DNA from: Microbacterium sp. MAH-37
GTDB taxonomy: Bacteria > Actinomycetota > Actinomycetes > Actinomycetales > Microbacteriaceae
Reading direction: 5' to 3'
Assembly (NCBI RefSeq): GCF_009758255.1
Contig: NZ_WSEN01000010.1
Span: forward strand, 248,001-312,000
Length of the DNA: 64,000 nt
This document shows, one piece after another, positions 8,607 to 16,917 of the stretch (the stretch's first letter is position 1; each line of letters begins with the position of its first letter). Below the pieces are notes generated by a model, which saw nothing but the letters and a program-made list of their open reading frames with translations, was not told the DNA's origin and did no database searches. Both the position numbers and the translations under genes were made by a program.

Positions 8607-10157
8607 CTACTTCTGGTCCTTGGCCCAGTCGTCGACGTTCGACTGGATCGCGTCACGGGCGTCGTCGTAGCCCGCTTCCTTCAGCTTCGAGCGCATCTCG
8701 TCGATCGCCTTGGCCGGGTCGTCGAACTTGCCGTACTCGAGCTGCGGGATGTACTCGGACAGCACCGCACCCATCGCCGCCAGGGTCGGGTCGATCGTGT
8801 CCTTGTCGATGATGAGGGTCGAGTACGGGTAGTCCTTCGCGACCTCGTCGAGAGCCGCGTAGATCTCCTTCTTGTTCGGCGCCTCGGTCACCCGCTGCGG
8901 CTCGAACTCATCCATGCGGCCGGCCCAGAAGTTCGAGCCGAGGCTGTCCTTGGACGGGTCGTAGCCGTCGGGCTGCCCGAGCTTGCCGTCATCGGTCATC
9001 ACGTAGTCCGTGCCCTCGATGCCGAAGTTCAGCAGGGCGTAGAGCTCTTCGTCGTTGCGCAGTGCGTCGTACACCTGGAGCGCCTTCTCGGGGTGCTTCG
9101 AGTTCGCGCTCACCGCCATCGCGCCGTGCGTCTTGATGTCCTTGAAGACGTTGCCGTTCTCCTGGCCCCAGTAGAACATCTTCGGGTCGGAGCCCGGCTG
9201 CTTCTTGGTCATGTTGTCGACGATCGCGCCGATGTAGGTCTGCGTGTGGTGCTGGTCCGCGCCGCTGCGTCCGGCGTAGAACTCCTCGCGGGTGTCGCCG
9301 TCGTAGTTGACCGCGTCCTCGCGCCAGACCCCGATGTCGTTCCACTTCTTCGCCAGCTTCGCGGCGTCGAGCAGCTCGTCGCTCTCCATGTACCACGAGG
9401 TGACCTCGTTGTCGGATGTGATCTGGAACGGCATGTAGTTTCCGGCGCTGGCGCCCTGCAGGGTGGCCCAGTCGGTGTGCCCCTGCAGGTAGCCGGTGAG
9501 CGCGGCCTCGCCGTTCGCGGCGCCCGCGACGTCCCACGGGTAGGCCTCAGGCTGGTTGTCCTTCACCCACTGGAAGTACTTCGTGAAGTCCTCGAAGCTC
9601 GTGATCTCGCCGTTCGCGAACCCGGCGGCCGTGGCCCAGTCGCCGCGATAGAAGAACCCGTGATTCGTGTACTGCGTGTAGTTGTCCTCGGGGATGAACT
9701 GGATCTCGCCGTCGAGCTTGGTGAGGTCCCAGTCGCCGTCGTCGTTCACCTGCTTCCAGGTCTTGGGCGCGTTGTCCTGGAGCATCTTCTCGGAGAGCGG
9801 CAGGAAGGCGCCCTTCTCCGCGTTCTCCCAGGCGTACAGCCAGTCGGTGGCTGTGGTGATCAGGTCGACCTTGTCGTCGCCCGACAGCAGCTCGACGTTG
9901 TACTGGGTCTGCCAGTCGGCCCACTCGATGTAGTGGAAGGCGAGGGTCGCGCCGGTCTTCTCCTTCAGCTTCGGGTTCAGCTTGTCGAGCATGGCCTCGA
10001 GGTGCCCGTTGGTGGGCTTGTCGCCCAGCACGAGCATGGTGACCTTCGTGTTGCCTCCGCTGTCGTCTCCGCCGCCCGGCGTGCAGCCGGCGAGCATGCC
10101 GACGCCAAGTCCGACGGTGGTGATGAGTGCTGCGGACATGAGGATTCTGGTTTTCAT
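8607..10157 (-). CDS. Sugar ABC transporter substrate-binding lipoprotein (Lpl/YtcQ type)
   Basis: A 516-residue lipoprotein that binds the sugar outside the membrane. The signal peptide MKTRILMSAALITTVGLGVG is followed by the lipobox LAGC at residues 22-25. The length, and the pairing with LplB/LplC-like permeases, place it in the longer Lpl/YtcQ group of family 1 binding proteins. GAAGGAG precedes the ATG at a good distance. It is the third gene of the operon; the cargo is unknown, but the GH2 enzyme downstream suggests an oligosaccharide. Confidence 0.92.
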   Translation of the reverse strand: MKTRILMSAALITTVGLGVGMLAGCTPGGGDDSGGNTKVTMLVLGDKPTNGHLEAMLDKLNPKLKEKTGATLAFHYIEWADWQTQYNVELLSGDDKVDLITTATDWLYAWENAEKGAFLPLSEKMLQDNAPKTWKQVNDDGDWDLTKLDGEIQFIPEDNYTQYTNHGFFYRGDWATAAGFANGEITSFEDFTKYFQWVKDNQPEAYPWDVAGAANGEAALTGYLQGHTDWATLQGASAGNYMPFQITSDNEVTSWYMESDELLDAAKLAKKWNDIGVWREDAVNYDGDTREEFYAGRSGADQHHTQTYIGAIVDNMTKKQPGSDPKMFYWGQENGNVFKDIKTHGAMAVSANSKHPEKALQVYDALRNDEELYALLNFGIEGTDYVMTDDGKLGQPDGYDPSKDSLGSNFWAGRMDEFEPQRVTEAPNKKEIYAALDEVAKDYPYSTLIIDKDTIDPTLAAMGAVLSEYIPQLEYGKFDDPAKAIDEMRSKLKEAGYDDARDAIQSNVDDWAKDQK

Positions 10158-10183
10158 TCGAGACTCCTTCGGCTCGTGGTGTG

Positions 10184-10231
10184 GGGGATTGCAGGATGAG
10201 GGATTGCGGGATTGCGGGATGCGGGATTGGG
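10184..10231. repeat. Short GGGATTGC-type tandem repeat
   Basis: Irregular tandem copies of GGGATTGC/GGGATGC fill the 75-base gap between the LplC-like gene and the binding-protein gene, ending at the binding-protein Shine-Dalgarno region. It looks like slippage-prone low-complexity DNA. No function is evident. Confidence 0.6.
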
Positions 10232-10232
10232 G

Positions 10233-11243
10233 TCAGCCCTTGACGGCGCCGACCGTGATGCCGCTGACGAAGTACTTCTGCACGAACGGGTAGAAGAGCA
10301 GGATCGGGCCGGTCGCGACGACCGCGCTCGCCATCTTCAGGGTGTTGCTGGGCAGATCGGCGATGCTCACGTTCGCCCCCGCGACGGAGTTGCGCAGCGC
10401 GTTCGCGGTGTTGATCACGTTGTACAGGTAGTACTGCAGCGGTTTGAACTCGACGGTGCTGCCCAGATAGAGCGATGACAGGTACCACTCGTTCCAGTAC
10501 GCCAGCGCGAGGAACAGGCCGATCGTGGCGAGAGCGGGCTTCATCATCGGCAGCGTCAACTGCGCGAAGATGCGGAAGTCCCCTGCGCCGTCGATCTTGC
10601 CCGACTCGACGATCTCGTACGGCACCGTCTTCATGAAGTTCTTCATCAGGATGATCAGCCACGGCGTCATCAGCAGCTGCAGGAAGACCGCGAGATACGT
10701 GCCGCGCAGGCCGAGGTCCTTGCCCACCCAGAGGAAGGTCGGCGCGAGGCCGGCGGAGAAAAGGGTGGTGAAGTAGATGAAGAACGAGATGTGGTTGCGG
10801 AACGGGAAGTCCTGCCGGTACAGCGCGAACCCGGTCATGGCGATGATGAACAGCCCGATGGCAGTGCCGAAGACCGTCATCAGGACGGTCACCGTGTACG
10901 CCCCGAGGATCTGCCGCGGGGACTGGAAGATCAGCTCGTACGCGTCCAGGCTGAAGTCCTTCGGCCAGAGTCCGAATCCGTCCTTGCGGATGGCGTCCTC
11001 GCTGGAGAACGAGGCCGACACGATCAGCACGAAGGGCAGCAGGCAGAACAGCGCGAACACGCTGATCCACACGTAGGAGATCCCGCGCAGCCAGCGGTCG
11101 CTGGCGGAGAGCCTGATCGCCCGCGGCTTCGGGGACCTGTCGAAAAGCCCCTTGCCCTTCTTCGGCAGGATCAGCGTCTTGGTGGCACCGGTGTCGTCCA
11201 TGTCTGCGGCCGGCACGGTCAGTGTGACATCAGAAGAGGGCAT
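10233..11243 (-). CDS. Sugar ABC transporter permease, LplC type
   Basis: A 336-residue inner-membrane permease. About 60 cytoplasmic residues precede the first span (GISYVWISVFALFCLLPFVL), and the phrase LIVSASFSSEDAIRKDGFGLWP is typical of the LplC/YtcP group. The EAA loop reads EIVESGKIDGAGDFRIFAQL, and it ends in FVSGITVGAVKG, a C-terminus characteristic of the group. It overlaps the LplB-like gene by 14 bases and uses an AAGGA ribosome-binding site inside it. Confidence 0.94.
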   Translation of the reverse strand: MPSSDVTLTVPAADMDDTGATKTLILPKKGKGLFDRSPKPRAIRLSASDRWLRGISYVWISVFALFCLLPFVLIVSASFSSEDAIRKDGFGLWPKDFSLDAYELIFQSPRQILGAYTVTVLMTVFGTAIGLFIIAMTGFALYRQDFPFRNHISFFIYFTTLFSAGLAPTFLWVGKDLGLRGTYLAVFLQLLMTPWLIILMKNFMKTVPYEIVESGKIDGAGDFRIFAQLTLPMMKPALATIGLFLALAYWNEWYLSSLYLGSTVEFKPLQYYLYNVINTANALRNSVAGANVSIADLPSNTLKMASAVVATGPILLFYPFVQKYFVSGITVGAVKG

Positions 11244-12174
11244 AGTCCTTGTTCATCCTTCGCACGATCCAGTTCGCCGTCATGACGACGGCGAAGCCGA
11301 ACAGGGATTGGTACAGGCCGACGGCCGTGGAGGTGGTGAAGTTGTTCTGCGACATCACCATGCGGTACACCGAGGTCTCGATGATGTCGGTGGTGGAGAA
11401 CAGCGCCGCGTTATTGCCGACGAGGTTCCAGAACAGCCCGAAGTTGCCGCTCATGATGCCGCCCAGCGAGAACAGGAACAGGATGATGAACGTGGGCTTG
11501 AGGCTGGGCAGGATCACGTAGCGGATGCGCTGCCAGGCCGACGCCCCATCGATCTCGGCCGCCTCGAACAGGCCCTTGTCGATGCCCATGATGGCGGCGA
11601 AGTAGACGATCGACCCGTAGCCGGTGCTCTGCCACAGATGCACGATGATGATGATCAGCGGCCAGATGCCGGCCATGCTGTAGATCTTGATCGGGTCGCC
11701 GCCGGCCTTCTCGATGAGGGTGTTCAGCGCGCCGGTGTCGTAGTTCAGGATGTTGAAGGCGATGACGCCGATGAGGACGACGGAGATGAAGTACGGCAGG
11801 AACATGATGCCCTGCGTGAACTTCTTGAAGAACTTCAGCCGCACCTCGTTGAACATGATCGCGATCGCGATCTGCAGCACGTTGCCGAGGACGATGAAGG
11901 CGATGTTGTAGAGGATCGTGTTGCGGGTGAGATCCCAGAGCATGCCCGACTTGATGAGGAACTCGAAGTTGCGCAGCCCCACGAACTCACTGCCGAAGAT
12001 GCCGTCGCGATAGTTGAAGTCGGTGAACGCGATCCAGATGCCCGGCAGCGGCGCGTAGTTGAAGACCAGGAAGAACGCGATCGCGGGAACGCACATGAAG
12101 AGCAGCATCCGGCTCGTCTTCACCTGCCCCCAGAACGACTTGCGTCGTCGTGGCTGTACCTCTGTCAGTACCAT
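11230..12174 (-). CDS. Sugar ABC transporter permease, LplB type
   Basis: A 314-residue inner-membrane permease and first gene of the operon running down to 4282. The N-terminal span (MLLFMCVPAIAFFLVFNYAP) and the phrase PGIWIAFTDFNYRDGIFGSE are typical of the LplB/YteP group. The EAA loop reads LFEAAEIDGASAWQRIRYVI. It lacks an ATPase partner, as do all importers in this window. The 152-base upstream region carries an inverted repeat that is probably the operator. Confidence 0.94.
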   Translation of the reverse strand: MVLTEVQPRRRKSFWGQVKTSRMLLFMCVPAIAFFLVFNYAPLPGIWIAFTDFNYRDGIFGSEFVGLRNFEFLIKSGMLWDLTRNTILYNIAFIVLGNVLQIAIAIMFNEVRLKFFKKFTQGIMFLPYFISVVLIGVIAFNILNYDTGALNTLIEKAGGDPIKIYSMAGIWPLIIIIVHLWQSTGYGSIVYFAAIMGIDKGLFEAAEIDGASAWQRIRYVILPSLKPTFIILFLFSLGGIMSGNFGLFWNLVGNNAALFSTTDIIETSVYRMVMSQNNFTTSTAVGLYQSLFGFAVVMTANWIVRRMNKDYALF

Positions 12175-12244
12175 CCGCCGCCTCTCTGCGGGGGCGGCGT
12201 CATCGGTGACGCCGCAAGGATCAGGAGTAAGAGATCAAGGATAA

Positions 12245-12264
12245 AGTTAACCCTTGTTTTAACT
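12245..12264. promoter_or_regulatory. Inverted repeat upstream of the Lpl-type operon
   Basis: AGTTAA at 12245-12250 and TTAACT at 12259-12264, a perfect 6-bp inverted repeat with an 8-base AT-rich spacer, about 70 bases before the LplB start. It is AT-rich in a GC-rich genome and symmetrical, so it fits an operator, probably for the ROK regulator of the same operon. No second copy was seen. Confidence 0.55.
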
Positions 12265-12326
12265 GTCGCCAAGGTAGCAGGGGCGGGGTTCGGCTGGCAA
12301 GGGTTTTCTTGGCGGCTCCCCGAAGA

Positions 12327-13370
12327 CTAGTCAGCGGGTGGCCAGGACACCGTCGGCCATCCGTCGTTCCAGACGATCGGCAGCAGGCCCAGCGTGGGAA
12401 CCCCGTCGGCGGCACCGTCGTACCAGTGGAACCCCAGCGAGTCGTTCGACACAGACTGACCGCCCGGGCCGATCCTGTCGCCGTCCGTGGTCAGCACCAC
12501 CGTGCCGCCGTCGTCGAGCAGCGATCCGCCGTCGGCATCCTGATAGGGCCCCGTGACGGCGTCCGCGGCGCCGACGATGATCTCGTACGTGCTGTCGGCA
12601 CCCTTGCAGCAGAACCCGCGCGAGGCGAACAGGTAGAACCTCCCGCCGTGCGCAACGATGTACGGCGCCTCGATCGCGTTCTCGGTCAGCCCCCTGTCGG
12701 CGATGGTCACCGGCTCCGAATCATCGGCTCGAAGACCGCTCGGCCACTCCAGCGGGACGATCTTCAACCCGGACGAGAACGATCCGAACGCCATCCAGGG
12801 CTCGCCGTTCTCGTCCTCGACGATGCCGGGGTCGATCGCGTTGTAGTCGGTACCCGCGGACGCGATGACCTCGCCCCTGTCGACCCACTCGTAGTCGGGA
12901 TCGTCGGGATCGAGCGTGGTGTTCGTCGCCAGGGCGATCAGCGAATCGTTACTGCCGAAGGTGGAGGCCGCGTAGTAGAGGTACCAGGTGCCGTCGTGCT
13001 CGTAGAGCTCAGGAGCCCAGAGGTTGTCGACGCCCGGGATCCGCTCCGACAGCCATGCGGGCTTCTCATCCCACACCTCGCCGGCGTACTCCCATTCCGC
13101 CCCGTCCTCGGATCGACGGACCTGGATGTTGCCGTCGGCGATCTGGCCGTTGCCAGTGGAGTACACGTAGTCGCCGTCATCGGTGTGCACGTACGCCGGA
13201 TCGTGCACATAGACGTCGCCGCTCAGCGAAGCGGGCTCGGGGGCGGATGCGCATCCGCCGAGCAGCGTCGTCGCAGCGAGAAGGGCGGCGAGCCGCCCGG
13301 CTTTCGAATCGCGCAGACGGCCGCTTCCGGCACCCCGGGAGGGCCGTCTGCGCGATTCGGGAGTCGTCAT
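12327..13370 (-). CDS. GH43 arabinan endo-1,5-alpha-L-arabinosidase-like lipoprotein
   Basis: A 347-residue extracellular lipoprotein. The lipobox LGGC puts the anchored Cys at residue 40. The GH43 five-bladed propeller carries base Asp57 (VHDPAY), pKa modulator Asp180 (YNAIDPG) and acid Glu234 (NAIEAPY). The later phrase SRGFCCKGADSTYEI is typical of endo-arabinanases. It would cut arabinan at the cell surface for import by the operon's transporter. The ATG at 13368-13370 overlaps the GH51 stop by 4 bases. The pre-lipobox region is unusually long (39 residues) because an 18-bp inverted repeat lies in frame within it. Confidence 0.9.
   Translation of the reverse strand: MTTPESRRRPSRGAGSGRLRDSKAGRLAALLAATTLLGGCASAPEPASLSGDVYVHDPAYVHTDDGDYVYSTGNGQIADGNIQVRRSEDGAEWEYAGEVWDEKPAWLSERIPGVDNLWAPELYEHDGTWYLYYAASTFGSNDSLIALATNTTLDPDDPDYEWVDRGEVIASAGTDYNAIDPGIVEDENGEPWMAFGSFSSGLKIVPLEWPSGLRADDSEPVTIADRGLTENAIEAPYIVAHGGRFYLFASRGFCCKGADSTYEIIVGAADAVTGPYQDADGGSLLDDGGTVVLTTDGDRIGPGGQSVSNDSLGFHWYDGAADGVPTLGLLPIVWNDGWPTVSWPPAD
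13305..13359. repeat. Palindromic element inside the signal-peptide region of the GH43 lipoprotein gene
   Basis: A perfect 18-bp inverted repeat (13305-13322 and 13342-13359, arms CGAATCGCGCAGACGGCC and its complement) with a 19-base loop. It encodes about residues 5-22 of the GH43 lipoprotein, before the hydrophobic core. It resembles a REP-type element carried in frame. Confidence 0.75.
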
Positions 13371-14866
13371 GCCAGAGCCACCGCCGACCACGAGACCGGG
13401 GGCAGCGTGACCGTGAGCACGCCGCCTTGGAGCACGACGCCCTCGAGGTCCTTCAGCCCGACGCGGTTCTGGTCGGCGAGCGTGTTCTTCGCGTACACGT
13501 CGTCGTCCCAGAGGGTGACGGCCTCGGTGACCGTCTGCGCGCCCAGCTCGGCGACGTTCACCGTGACGGTGATCGCCTCGGTCTGGCTGCGGTTCACCAG
13601 GAACACGGCCGAATCAGCACCGTCCGTCGTCACGACCGAGTCGACCAGCGGCGCCTCACCGTAGACCTTGGTCTCATAGGTACCGGCGTCGATGCGGGGC
13701 TTGAGGATCTCGCCCTTCGCCAGACGCGACGTCACCGAGAACGGGAAGAACGTCGTCTGCCGCCAGGCGTCGCCGCCCGGCTCGGTCATGATGGGCGCGA
13801 TCACGTTGACCAGCTGCGCGAGAGACGCCGAGGCCACCCGGTCGTGGTTCTTCAGCAGCGTGATCATCAGGTTGCCGAGCACCACGGCATCCGCCACCGA
13901 GTACACGTCCTCGAGCTGGCGGGGCGCCACGCGCCACTCGTCGTTGACCTCGTCGGAGGCCTGGTGCTCGTCGAGGTACCAGATGTTCCACTCGTCGAAG
14001 GAGAGCTTGATCTTCTTCTTCGACTTGAGCTTGTTGCCCACGTGGTCGGCGGTCGCGACGACCGTCTCGATGAAGTACTGCATGTCCAGCGACGAGGCCA
14101 GGTACGAGCCGAGGTCACCGCCGCGCTCCTGGTAGTAGGCATGGCAGGAGATGTAGTCGACGTGCTCGTACGCGTGCTCGAGCACCGTACGCTCCCAGTC
14201 GCCGAACGTCGGCATCGACGAGCCGGAGGATCCGCACACCACCAGCTCCAGATCGCGGTCGGCGGTCTTCATCGCCTGCGCGGTGCGCGCGGCGAGCTTG
14301 CCGTAGTCGTCGGCGGTCATGTAGCCGGTCTGCCACGGGCCGTCCATCTCGTTGCCGAGGCACCACATGCGGATGTTGTGCGGCTCGACGGTGCCGTTGG
14401 CGATGCGCTGGTCGCTGAGCGCCGTGCCGGACGGGTGGTTGCTGTACTCGAGCAGGTCGAGCGCGGCCTCGATCCCCCGGGTGCCGAGGTTCACCGCCAT
14501 CATCAGCTCGGATCCGGTGAGCTTCAGCCAGCGCGAGAACTCGTCCACGCCGACCTGGTTCGTCTCGATCGAGTGCCAGGCCAGGTCACGACGCACCGGT
14601 CGCTGGTCGCGCGGCCCCACCGAGTCCTCCCAGCGGAAGCCCGAGACGAAGTTGCCGCCGGGGTAGCGGATGGTGGTGGAGCCGAGCTCCTTGACCAGCT
14701 CGACGACGTCGAGGCGGAAGCCGTCCTCGTTCGCGGTGGGGTGGCCGGGCTCGTAGATGCCGTCGTAGACACAGCGTCCGAGGTGCTCGACGAACGAGCC
14801 GAAGATCCGGCGGTTCAGGGGTGCGACGACCGCTTCGCGGTCGACGGAGATACGTGCTTCGGTCAC
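13367..14866 (-). CDS. abfA: Alpha-L-arabinofuranosidase, GH51 (second copy)
   Basis: A 499-residue cytoplasmic arabinofuranosidase. Acid/base Glu173 lies in CLGNEMDGPW and nucleophile Glu292 in SFDEWNIW, at the same residue numbers as in the GH51 at 1503-3038, so the two are close paralogues. The GTG at 14864-14866 is chosen because AGGAAAG sits just upstream and the protein then begins like its paralogue (TEARISVDREAV); an ATG 33 bases upstream has no such site. It lies between YesL and the GH43 lipoprotein in the arabinan operon and would finish the degradation of imported arabino-oligosaccharides. Confidence 0.94.
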   Translation of the reverse strand: MTEARISVDREAVVAPLNRRIFGSFVEHLGRCVYDGIYEPGHPTANEDGFRLDVVELVKELGSTTIRYPGGNFVSGFRWEDSVGPRDQRPVRRDLAWHSIETNQVGVDEFSRWLKLTGSELMMAVNLGTRGIEAALDLLEYSNHPSGTALSDQRIANGTVEPHNIRMWCLGNEMDGPWQTGYMTADDYGKLAARTAQAMKTADRDLELVVCGSSGSSMPTFGDWERTVLEHAYEHVDYISCHAYYQERGGDLGSYLASSLDMQYFIETVVATADHVGNKLKSKKKIKLSFDEWNIWYLDEHQASDEVNDEWRVAPRQLEDVYSVADAVVLGNLMITLLKNHDRVASASLAQLVNVIAPIMTEPGGDAWRQTTFFPFSVTSRLAKGEILKPRIDAGTYETKVYGEAPLVDSVVTTDGADSAVFLVNRSQTEAITVTVNVAELGAQTVTEAVTLWDDDVYAKNTLADQNRVGLKDLEGVVLQGGVLTVTLPPVSWSAVALA

Positions 14867-14947
14867 GGTTCTTTCCTTCTGTGTTGCATGCCGCGGCACA
14901 GCGTGCGCGGACGATGGTCTGGGGTCTCGGAGGGAGGATGATGCCGG

Positions 14948-15607
14948 TCAGCCGGCGTCCTCGATGCGGTCGAGGCGTGCGTCCATCAGACGCACGATGA
15001 CGACGAGCGGAACGGCCGCCGCGAGGAGGGGCAGCAGCACGGGCAGCGTCATGACGATGGCGGCCCACGCGGCGAGGGTCACGACGAGGGCGGCGCTCAC
15101 CGGCAGGGATGCCGCCGGCAGCACCACGGCGTAGCGCAGGACGGCGACGGTGCCGTCGTCGTATCGGGAGAGCAGGGTGACGGTCGTGGCCAGGGTGAGC
15201 ACGAAGCCCACCGCCAGGGCGAGGGTGAAGACGAGCAGCGCCGCCGACAGCGGGCCGGCCGACTGAGGCAGCAGGATCAGGTCGGCCGCCAGCAGCGCGC
15301 CCGCGATCCAGAACGGGATGCCTGCGCGGTTCGCTCGCCAGAACTCGGCCCGGTACGTGCGCCAGAACGTGCGCACCAGCCCCGTCTCCGCCGTGCCGAG
15401 CAGCAGGTCGTTGCGACGCAGGACAGCGGTGGCCGCCACCGCGGCAGGCATCGCACCGAGCAGCACCAGACCGGCGACTGCACCGAACAGCAGCATCAGG
15501 TTCGTGACGACCAGTGCCATCGCGACCCGCAGCCACTGCATGAGCCGCCCGGCCCAGCCCAGCACCTCGTCGTCGGCGCCGGGCAGCGTGTGCGCAGAGG
15601 TGCTCAT
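14948..15607 (-). CDS. YesL-like (DUF624) membrane protein
   Basis: A 219-residue protein with about five or six hydrophobic spans and a charged C-terminal tail (RLMDARLDRIEDAG). It is diverged from the copy at 7898-8536 but shares topology, size and placement among glycosidase and importer genes. Its ATG overlaps the GH43 stop by 4 bases. The molecular role of this family is unknown; here it lies in an arabinan operon with MalFG-type rather than Lpl-type permeases. Confidence 0.7.
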   Translation of the reverse strand: MSTSAHTLPGADDEVLGWAGRLMQWLRVAMALVVTNLMLLFGAVAGLVLLGAMPAAVAATAVLRRNDLLLGTAETGLVRTFWRTYRAEFWRANRAGIPFWIAGALLAADLILLPQSAGPLSAALLVFTLALAVGFVLTLATTVTLLSRYDDGTVAVLRYAVVLPAASLPVSAALVVTLAAWAAIVMTLPVLLPLLAAAVPLVVIVRLMDARLDRIEDAG

Positions 15608-16914
15608 GCCGGCACCCGCTGCGATCCGCTCCAGACCACACCCGATTCGTCGATGCCCGCGAACGCGAGCACCGTTCGCTTCGCCACCGGGTCGTACGCG
15701 CCGAACACGACGCCGTCGAGCACGATCGTCGCGGCATCTTCCGCATCCGGCCCCTGTGCATGCCGAAGGGCGAGCCTCGTCGCCACGGGCGCGCCGGCGG
15801 ACACCGCATCCGTCGCCAGTCTCACCGGCTGCGCCTCGATCATCCCGGACACCCGCGGGTCGAACCTGACGGCGTCGTAGTCGCCGGATGCGGGGATCGG
15901 CGCGTCCAGAGTCTCGGCCGCAGCACCCGCATACGGGTGCGGCGACACCAGCGGCCAGCCGCCCGCCGTCCAGTGCACGCGGCGGATCTGCGCCTCGTGC
16001 TGCCGCGGAGCATCCGCCAGCCGCACGTGGTGCACCATGTAGGTCGCGTCGCCGTCGCTGAAGATCGAGTTGTGCCCTGGCGCGATGAAACCCGTCCCGC
16101 CGGGGAAGCGATATCCGCCGAGGACCTTGGTGCCGACGGCCTCCGCCTCACCGGCGGCGGGGTCGGTCAGGTCGCGGCCGGCGGCATCCAGATACGGACC
16201 GGTGATCTCCTTCGCCGCCCCCACGCGCACGCTGTAGGTGTTCACGAGCGAGTCGTAGGAGACGAAGAGCACGAAGCGATCCTCTTCGGGGCGATACACG
16301 ACGTACGCCCCCTCGATCGCGCCGTCGACGTCGGAGGGACGGCGCGCGATCAGGGTGCCCTTCTCATCGCGCACGCGCATGCCGGTGGAGCGGTCGAGCT
16401 CGACCGCGTGGATGCCGCCGAAGAACGAGCCGTAGATCATCCAGGCGCGCCCGTCGCGGTCGAAGGCGATCGCTGCGTCGATCGCGTTGTGGCCGTCGCG
16501 CTCGTGCTGCGTGGCCACGACGATGCCGCGATCCGTCCACGGGCCGGAAAGCGTCTCGGCGGTGGCCAGGCCGATCGCCGACGTCCGCGATCCGAAGGTC
16601 GATGCCGAGTAGTACATGTGCCAGCGGACCGATCCGTCGGCCGTCCGCCAGCGGATGACGTCCGGAGCCCACAGGCCCTCGGCGTTCGACCACTCCCGGG
16701 CCGGCGCGGGCACTTCGCCGAGGGCTGTGCCCTGGAAGGTCCATGTCACCAGGTCGGATGAGGTGCGCACATGGGCCCCCACCGGCATCGCGTCGACATC
16801 CACCGCGGCATCCGTCGAGAACATGTACCAGAGCCCGTCGTCGCCGCGGACCACCGTGGGGTCGTGCGCATTGCGCGCGCCCCACGTGGCGGGATCACTC
16901 GTGACCGTCTGCAT
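15604..16914 (-). CDS. GH43 arabinanase, cytoplasmic
   Basis: A 436-residue GH43 enzyme without signal peptide. Catalytic residues are predicted at Asp18 (AHDPTVV), Asp146 (HNAIDAA) and Glu201 (AIEGAYVVY). The propeller occupies roughly residues 10-330, and a C-terminal beta domain of about 100 residues ends in SGVVWSGSQRVPA. It probably acts on imported arabinan fragments, alongside GH51. It starts 3 bases after the stop of the MalG-type permease and overlaps yesL by 4 bases. Sub-family activity (endo versus exo) cannot be fixed from sequence. Confidence 0.9.
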   Translation of the reverse strand: MQTVTSDPATWGARNAHDPTVVRGDDGLWYMFSTDAAVDVDAMPVGAHVRTSSDLVTWTFQGTALGEVPAPAREWSNAEGLWAPDVIRWRTADGSVRWHMYYSASTFGSRTSAIGLATAETLSGPWTDRGIVVATQHERDGHNAIDAAIAFDRDGRAWMIYGSFFGGIHAVELDRSTGMRVRDEKGTLIARRPSDVDGAIEGAYVVYRPEEDRFVLFVSYDSLVNTYSVRVGAAKEITGPYLDAAGRDLTDPAAGEAEAVGTKVLGGYRFPGGTGFIAPGHNSIFSDGDATYMVHHVRLADAPRQHEAQIRRVHWTAGGWPLVSPHPYAGAAAETLDAPIPASGDYDAVRFDPRVSGMIEAQPVRLATDAVSAGAPVATRLALRHAQGPDAEDAATIVLDGVVFGAYDPVAKRTVLAFAGIDESGVVWSGSQRVPA

Positions 16915-16917
16915 CCC

